A stretch of 7,199 nucleotides of DNA, from contig CAIOJG010000132.1 of NCBI GenBank assembly GCA_903858555.1, positions 1 through 7,199 on the forward strand. The letters run 5' to 3'. The notes under the pieces were generated by a model. That model was not told the origin of the DNA. It saw only the letters and a program-made list of their open reading frames with translations, and made no database searches. The stretch comes from Candidatus Magasanikiibacteriota bacterium (GTDB taxonomy: Bacteria > Patescibacteriota > Patescibacteriia > Magasanikbacterales > GWA2-37-8). Shown here in pieces: positions 3,669 through 7,199 of this stretch; within the stretch, counting starts at the first letter, position 1; each line of letters begins with the position of its first letter. The translations under genes were made by a program, and so were the position numbers.

Positions 3669-6221
3669 ATGCAAGAAAAAATTATTATCAAAGGGGCGCG
3701 CGAGCACAATCTTAAAAATGTCTCGCTGGAATTACCACGCAATAAAATGATTGTGTTTACAGGTTTGTCTGGGTCCGGCAAGTCTTCTTTGGCGTTTGAT
3801 ACCATCTTTGCCGAAGGTCAGCGCCGATACATTGAATCATTGTCAGCTTATGCCCGTCAGTTTTTGGGCGGCATGCAAAAACCGGATGTGGATGAGATTG
3901 ATGGTTTGTCTCCAGCTATTTCGATTGATCAAAAAGCGCACAGTGCCAATCCTCGTTCTACCGTCGCGACTATCACCGAGATTTACGATTATCTTCGTGT
4001 TATGTTTGCGCGTGTGGGTCGTCCGCATTGTCCAGAGTGTGGCACCAAGATTGAAAAGATGACGGTGGATGAAATGAATGACCAGATTATCAAAAAAATA
4101 AAAACAGATAAAACTAAAAAAGGTGAATTAATTTTATTGTCTCCGGTCGTACGTGGTCGCAAAGGAGAATATTATCAGATGCTTTATGATGTATATAATT
4201 CTGGATTTTTGGAAGTGCGTGTCGATGGGAAAATGTATAGTTTGAAAGAAAGAATTTTATTATCAAAAAATAATAAACATACTATCGAAGTAGTGGTAGA
4301 TAAAATTCCGCTCGATGCTTTGGAAGATCAGCGTTTGAGTGAAGCGATTGCTAAAGCGGTGGATTTGAGCAACGGTTTGTGCTCCGTAATTTTTGCGGAT
4401 AAACATGAACAAATTTATTCTACTCAATATTCTTGTCCCAATGATGGTTTTAGTTTTCCGGAAATTGAACCGCGTCTTTTTAGTTTTAATAGTCCGTATG
4501 GTTATTGTGAAGCGTGTACCGGTTTAGGAACTAAAGAAATTTTTAGTGAAGAAATTTGTCCAAAATGTCATGGCAAAAGATTGAACGATACTGCTCTGAG
4601 TGTGAAGGTAAATGATAAAAATATTTTTGAAGTGGCGCAGATGAATATCCGTGATGCCCGTGAATGGTTTGCGGAATTGGATATGAATTTGGCTGAAAAA
4701 GAACGCGAGATTGCGGGAATGGTTAGCAAAGAAATAAACAACCGTTTGCAATTTATGTTTGACGTGGGTTTGCATTATCTCACGATGGATAGAAAAGCGG
4801 GGACATTGTCCGGAGGTGAAGCACAACGTATTCGTTTGGCATCGCAAGTGGGTACACGGCTTGTGGGGGCGCTGTATGTATTGGATGAGCCGACGATTGG
4901 TTTGCATCAGCGCGACAATGATCAACTGGTAAAAACTTTGCGTAATCTTTGTGATGTTGGCAATACTATTATTGTGGTAGAGCACGACGAGGATACTATC
5001 TTAGCTAGTGATTGGATTGTGGATTTTGGTCCAGGGGCAGGTAAACATGGTGGTGAAGTGGTGTATTCTGGCCCAACCAAAGTTATTCTCGGTAAAGAAA
5101 AAAACGGTAAAGAATTTTTTGGTTGTAAAACTATTGGTGATCCAACTAAATCTTTGACGGGCAAATATTTGCGTCGCGAAGTTTTTATTTCTGGTCCAGA
5201 AAATTTTCGTAAAGTGGATAGTGCTACCCCAAAAATTAAAATCAAAGGTGCGTTTGAACACAATTTAAAAAATTTGAGCGTGGAAATTCCGCTACGTCGT
5301 TTTGTGTGTTTGACCGGTGTGTCCGGTTCCGGAAAATCTACTTTAATGCATGATATTTTACGCCAAGCGGTAGTAAATAAAATGTTTAGATTGGATAAGC
5401 AGGTAAAATGTAAAGAACTAACCGGCACAGAATATTTGGATAATTTGATCACAATTGACCAAGGGGCGATTGGTCGTACCTCACGTAGTAATCCGGCGAC
5501 CTATACGAAAGCTTTTGACCAAATTCGTGATTTGTTTGCGGCTACGGCCGAAGCGCGTATTCGTGGTTTTAAATTGGGACGTTTTAGTTTTAATGTTCCG
5601 GGTGGTCGTTGTGAAAATTGTGAAGGCAAAGGGATTATTGAAATTGAGATGCATTTTTTACCAAGTGTGGAAGTAGTCTGTGAAGTTTGTAAGGGTAAAA
5701 GATTTAATCAAGAAACTTTGCAGGTCTTTTATAAAGAAAAAAATATTGCTGATATCTTGGCAATGACCATCGAAGAGGCGGAAGAATTTTTCAAAGATAT
5801 CCCGATGATTTATGATAAATTAAAAATTCTTAATGAAGTTGGCTTGGCTTATCTCACCTTGGGACAAAGCGCAACCACACTTTCCGGTGGTGAAGCGCAA
5901 CGAATAAAATTATCTCGTGAATTGGCAAAGCATGGTACTAGTAAGACATTGTATTTGTTGGATGAGCCAACTACCGGTTTGCATTATGATGATGTACGAA
6001 AACTTTTGATTGTGTTGCAAAGATTGGTAAGCCAAGGGAATACCGTGTTAGTGATTGAACATAATTTGGATATCATAAAATCGGCCGATTATTTAATAGA
6101 TTTAGGACCAGAAGGCGGTGACAAAGGTGGTCAATTGGTAGCTGTCGGAACTCCGGAAGAAGTGTCAAAAAAATCCGCTAGTTTTACCGGTCATTATTTA
6201 AAACGAATAATGAAAGATTAG
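3669..6221 (+). CDS. uvrA: Excinuclease ABC subunit A (UvrA), class I, lacking the insertion domain
   Basis: UvrA is the dimeric ABC-type ATPase that detects bulky DNA lesions and loads UvrB. The ATG at 3669 gives 850 residues and the family N-terminus 'KIIIKGAREHNLKNV'; a TTG at 3660 would only add three residues. Module I: Walker A GLSGSGKS (32-39), CPEC (121-124), a UvrB-binding region (~130-250, so class I), CPND (256-259), CEAC (280-283), CPKC (297-300), ABC signature LSGGEAQR (380-387), Walker B LYVLDEPTIG (402-411). Module II: Walker A GVSGSGKST (550-558), zinc finger CENC/CEVC (648-651, 671-674, 19 residues between), signature LSGGEAQR (738-745), Walker B LYLLDEPTTG (761-770). E. coli UvrA has 940 residues. 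The shortfall is mostly between CEAC and CPKC: 13 residues here against roughly 125 in E. coli (recalled), which is where the insertion domain sits. CPND replaces the usual CPxC, so that zinc motif has lost one Cys. The frame is otherwise open and conserved, so it should be a working gene. Confidence 0.97.
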   Translation: MQEKIIIKGAREHNLKNVSLELPRNKMIVFTGLSGSGKSSLAFDTIFAEGQRRYIESLSAYARQFLGGMQKPDVDEIDGLSPAISIDQKAHSANPRSTVATITEIYDYLRVMFARVGRPHCPECGTKIEKMTVDEMNDQIIKKIKTDKTKKGELILLSPVVRGRKGEYYQMLYDVYNSGFLEVRVDGKMYSLKERILLSKNNKHTIEVVVDKIPLDALEDQRLSEAIAKAVDLSNGLCSVIFADKHEQIYSTQYSCPNDGFSFPEIEPRLFSFNSPYGYCEACTGLGTKEIFSEEICPKCHGKRLNDTALSVKVNDKNIFEVAQMNIRDAREWFAELDMNLAEKEREIAGMVSKEINNRLQFMFDVGLHYLTMDRKAGTLSGGEAQRIRLASQVGTRLVGALYVLDEPTIGLHQRDNDQLVKTLRNLCDVGNTIIVVEHDEDTILASDWIVDFGPGAGKHGGEVVYSGPTKVILGKEKNGKEFFGCKTIGDPTKSLTGKYLRREVFISGPENFRKVDSATPKIKIKGAFEHNLKNLSVEIPLRRFVCLTGVSGSGKSTLMHDILRQAVVNKMFRLDKQVKCKELTGTEYLDNLITIDQGAIGRTSRSNPATYTKAFDQIRDLFAATAEARIRGFKLGRFSFNVPGGRCENCEGKGIIEIEMHFLPSVEVVCEVCKGKRFNQETLQVFYKEKNIADILAMTIEEAEEFFKDIPMIYDKLKILNEVGLAYLTLGQSATTLSGGEAQRIKLSRELAKHGTSKTLYLLDEPTTGLHYDDVRKLLIVLQRLVSQGNTVLVIEHNLDIIKSADYLIDLGPEGGDKGGQLVAVGTPEEVSKKSASFTGHYLKRIMKD

Positions 6222-6231
6222 TTTTGGCATT

Positions 6232-7050
6232 ATGAAAATAAAAATCGGTTGGCACGGAAAACATTTTGGCGAAGAGCCGCCACTGGTGGGCAATAAAAAT
6301 CAAGGAGCGGGCGGGGTGTTTTTTAGCTACTGTCATTTGCACTGCGTTTTTTGTCAGAATGTTCAGATTTCACAACAGAAATTGGGCAACGATTATTCGG
6401 TGGAGGACTTGGCAAAAATAATGTTGGTTTTGCAAAAACAAGGCGCACTCAACGTAGACTTGGTGACACCGACTTTGTGGTGGAAGCAAATAAAAGAAGC
6501 GGCTGAGATTGCGCGTGCTGAGGGATTAACAATTCCGTTGATGTGGAATTCGAATGCTTTTGAACCAAAACAGTTGTTGCGCAATATGAATGGGGTGGTA
6601 GATATTTATGTGCCGGATTTTAAATATAGCGATGATGAATCGGGCTTTAAATATTCGGGTATAAAAAATTATTCGCAAGCAGCCAAAGATGCGGTCAAAG
6701 AAATGTTGTGGCAAGTTGGAAAGTTTAAAATGGATGAAAATGGAATTGGACAACGTGGAGTCATAGTTCGACATTTAGTATTGCCAAATAATGTAAAAAA
6801 TAGTTTGGGAGTGTTGGATATATTGGCTGAAATCGACATCAATATGCACGTGAGTCTGATGCGTCAATATTTTCCTCTCAATGATTTAACAAAATACCCC
6901 GAGCTTACGCGCGAGGTAAATGATGAAGAGTGGAAGACGGTATACGAGTACATGCTTGATCTCGGTTTTAAAAATGGTTGGGCACAGGATAAAGATAGCG
7001 CCCCGATGATGATTCCTGATTTTACGAAAGAACAGCCTTTTTCTTTATGA
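6232..7050 (+). CDS. PflX-like radical SAM protein (COG1313-type), without the N-terminal Cys region
   Basis: This 272-residue protein resembles the uncharacterised PflX group of radical SAM proteins, often annotated as pyruvate formate-lyase activating enzyme-like. The CxxxCxxC that would bind the SAM-cleaving [4Fe-4S] cluster is C34-HLH-C38-VF-C41. Family landmarks in order are 'HFGEEPPLVG' (11-20), 'GAGGVFFSYC' (25-34), 'CQNVQIS' (41-47), 'LVTPTLWW', 'VDIYVPDFKY', 'RGVIVRHLVLPNN' and 'VSLMRQYFPL'. Longer members that I recall carry about 40 extra N-terminal residues with more cysteines; here an in-frame TGA at 6211-6213 shows that such a segment cannot precede the ATG at 6232. The reaction and substrate are unknown, and no glycyl-radical enzyme is visible nearby, so the activating-enzyme label should not be trusted. 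It starts 10 bases after uvrA with no clear Shine-Dalgarno, suggesting co-transcription. Its 3' end overlaps a minus-strand ORF by 29 bases. Confidence 0.85.
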   Translation: MKIKIGWHGKHFGEEPPLVGNKNQGAGGVFFSYCHLHCVFCQNVQISQQKLGNDYSVEDLAKIMLVLQKQGALNVDLVTPTLWWKQIKEAAEIARAEGLTIPLMWNSNAFEPKQLLRNMNGVVDIYVPDFKYSDDESGFKYSGIKNYSQAAKDAVKEMLWQVGKFKMDENGIGQRGVIVRHLVLPNNVKNSLGVLDILAEIDINMHVSLMRQYFPLNDLTKYPELTREVNDEEWKTVYEYMLDLGFKNGWAQDKDSAPMMIPDFTKEQPFSL

Positions 7051-7198
7051 TTTTAATATTCCTTAGACCCAAAATTAGACAAGCAATAATCACAGCTTTC
7101 AGAATGTAGTTACTTTGGGGATCGAGAAAGTTTTTTGTCATCGGTGTTATTTTCCCAATTAGTAAATGGGTTAATATCCCGATTGGCAAGGTTAAATA
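7022..7198 (-). CDS. C-terminal fragment of a probable membrane protein (partial, runs off the right edge)
   Basis: On the minus strand one frame is open from the window edge for 58 codons to the TAA at 7024-7022. It reads like the end of a membrane protein: 'LPIGILTHLLIGKITPMTK', then 'NFLDPQSNYILKAV', a hydrophobic helix 'AVIIACLILGL' and a basic tail 'RNIKIIKKK'. The 'THLLIGKITP' segment vaguely recalls the 'SHLLLDxLTP' of YdjM-like membrane-bound metal-dependent hydrolases, but the resemblance is faint and the aspartate is absent. The gene would converge on the radical SAM gene, overlapping its last 29 bases, and there is no visible terminator between them. The plus strand of 7051-7199 shows no convincing gene. 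Chance openness over this length is possible, hence the moderate confidence. Confidence 0.45.
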   Translation of the reverse strand, partial: YLTLPIGILTHLLIGKITPMTKNFLDPQSNYILKAVIIACLILGLRNIKIIKKKAVLS

Positions 7199-7199
7199 A

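Noticed and set aside
4524..4985. A 153-codon open frame on the minus strand inside uvrA
   Set aside because: It is antisense to the conserved signature and Walker B region of module I and has no start signals of its own.
4922..5452. A 176-codon open frame on the minus strand inside uvrA
   Set aside because: It is fully antisense to a conserved, unambiguous uvrA frame and its translation shows no family features; it is a shadow of the coding strand.

Overview
The window reads as a chromosomal segment from a bacterium using the standard code: genes end in TAA, TAG and TGA, and tryptophans are TGG. Base composition is moderately AT-rich by eye, Shine-Dalgarno sequences are mostly weak, and genes are tightly packed. 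A compact NER gene pair, an orphan PflX-type radical SAM gene and a relic DinJ/YafQ module would suit a small-genome lineage such as Patescibacteria/CPR. That placement is inference only; no marker gene here fixes it.

Layout, left to right. Positions 1-254 hold the C-terminal end of a multi-pass membrane transporter, probably MFS. After 18 bases comes a full-length uvrB (273-2321), and 8 bases later an unrecognised 116-aa gene (2330-2680). Next is a toxin-antitoxin locus. A textbook -35/-10 promoter with nested repeats (2683-2718) drives a RelB/DinJ-type antitoxin (2747-3040). The YafQ-type toxin that follows is broken: its middle is deleted and the two remaining ends are in different frames (3042-3193). 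A long hairpin with U-runs on both sides (3193-3257) closes this block from both directions.

The minus strand of 3258-3576 carries its own small transcription unit: a promoter, a good ribosome binding site, a 60-aa unknown ORF, and the shared bidirectional terminator. Its promoter lies back-to-back with a plus-strand promoter for uvrA, and the two -35 boxes sit in one inverted repeat. uvrA (3669-6221) has a short leader with a hairpin that contains the only plausible Shine-Dalgarno. A PflX-like radical SAM gene (6232-7050) follows after 10 bases. A membrane-protein fragment on the minus strand (7022-7198) runs convergently into its end and continues beyond the window.

Functionally the core is nucleotide excision repair: UvrA finds damage and loads UvrB, which then recruits UvrC (not in this window). 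The most notable point is that UvrA is about 850 residues. The stretch that normally holds the insertion domain of the first ATPase module is reduced to about a dozen residues, and one cysteine of the adjacent zinc motif is replaced by Asp. UvrB looks complete. The other notable point is the antitoxin kept with an intact promoter after its toxin was disabled. I see no CRISPR array, tRNA, rRNA or insertion sequence.
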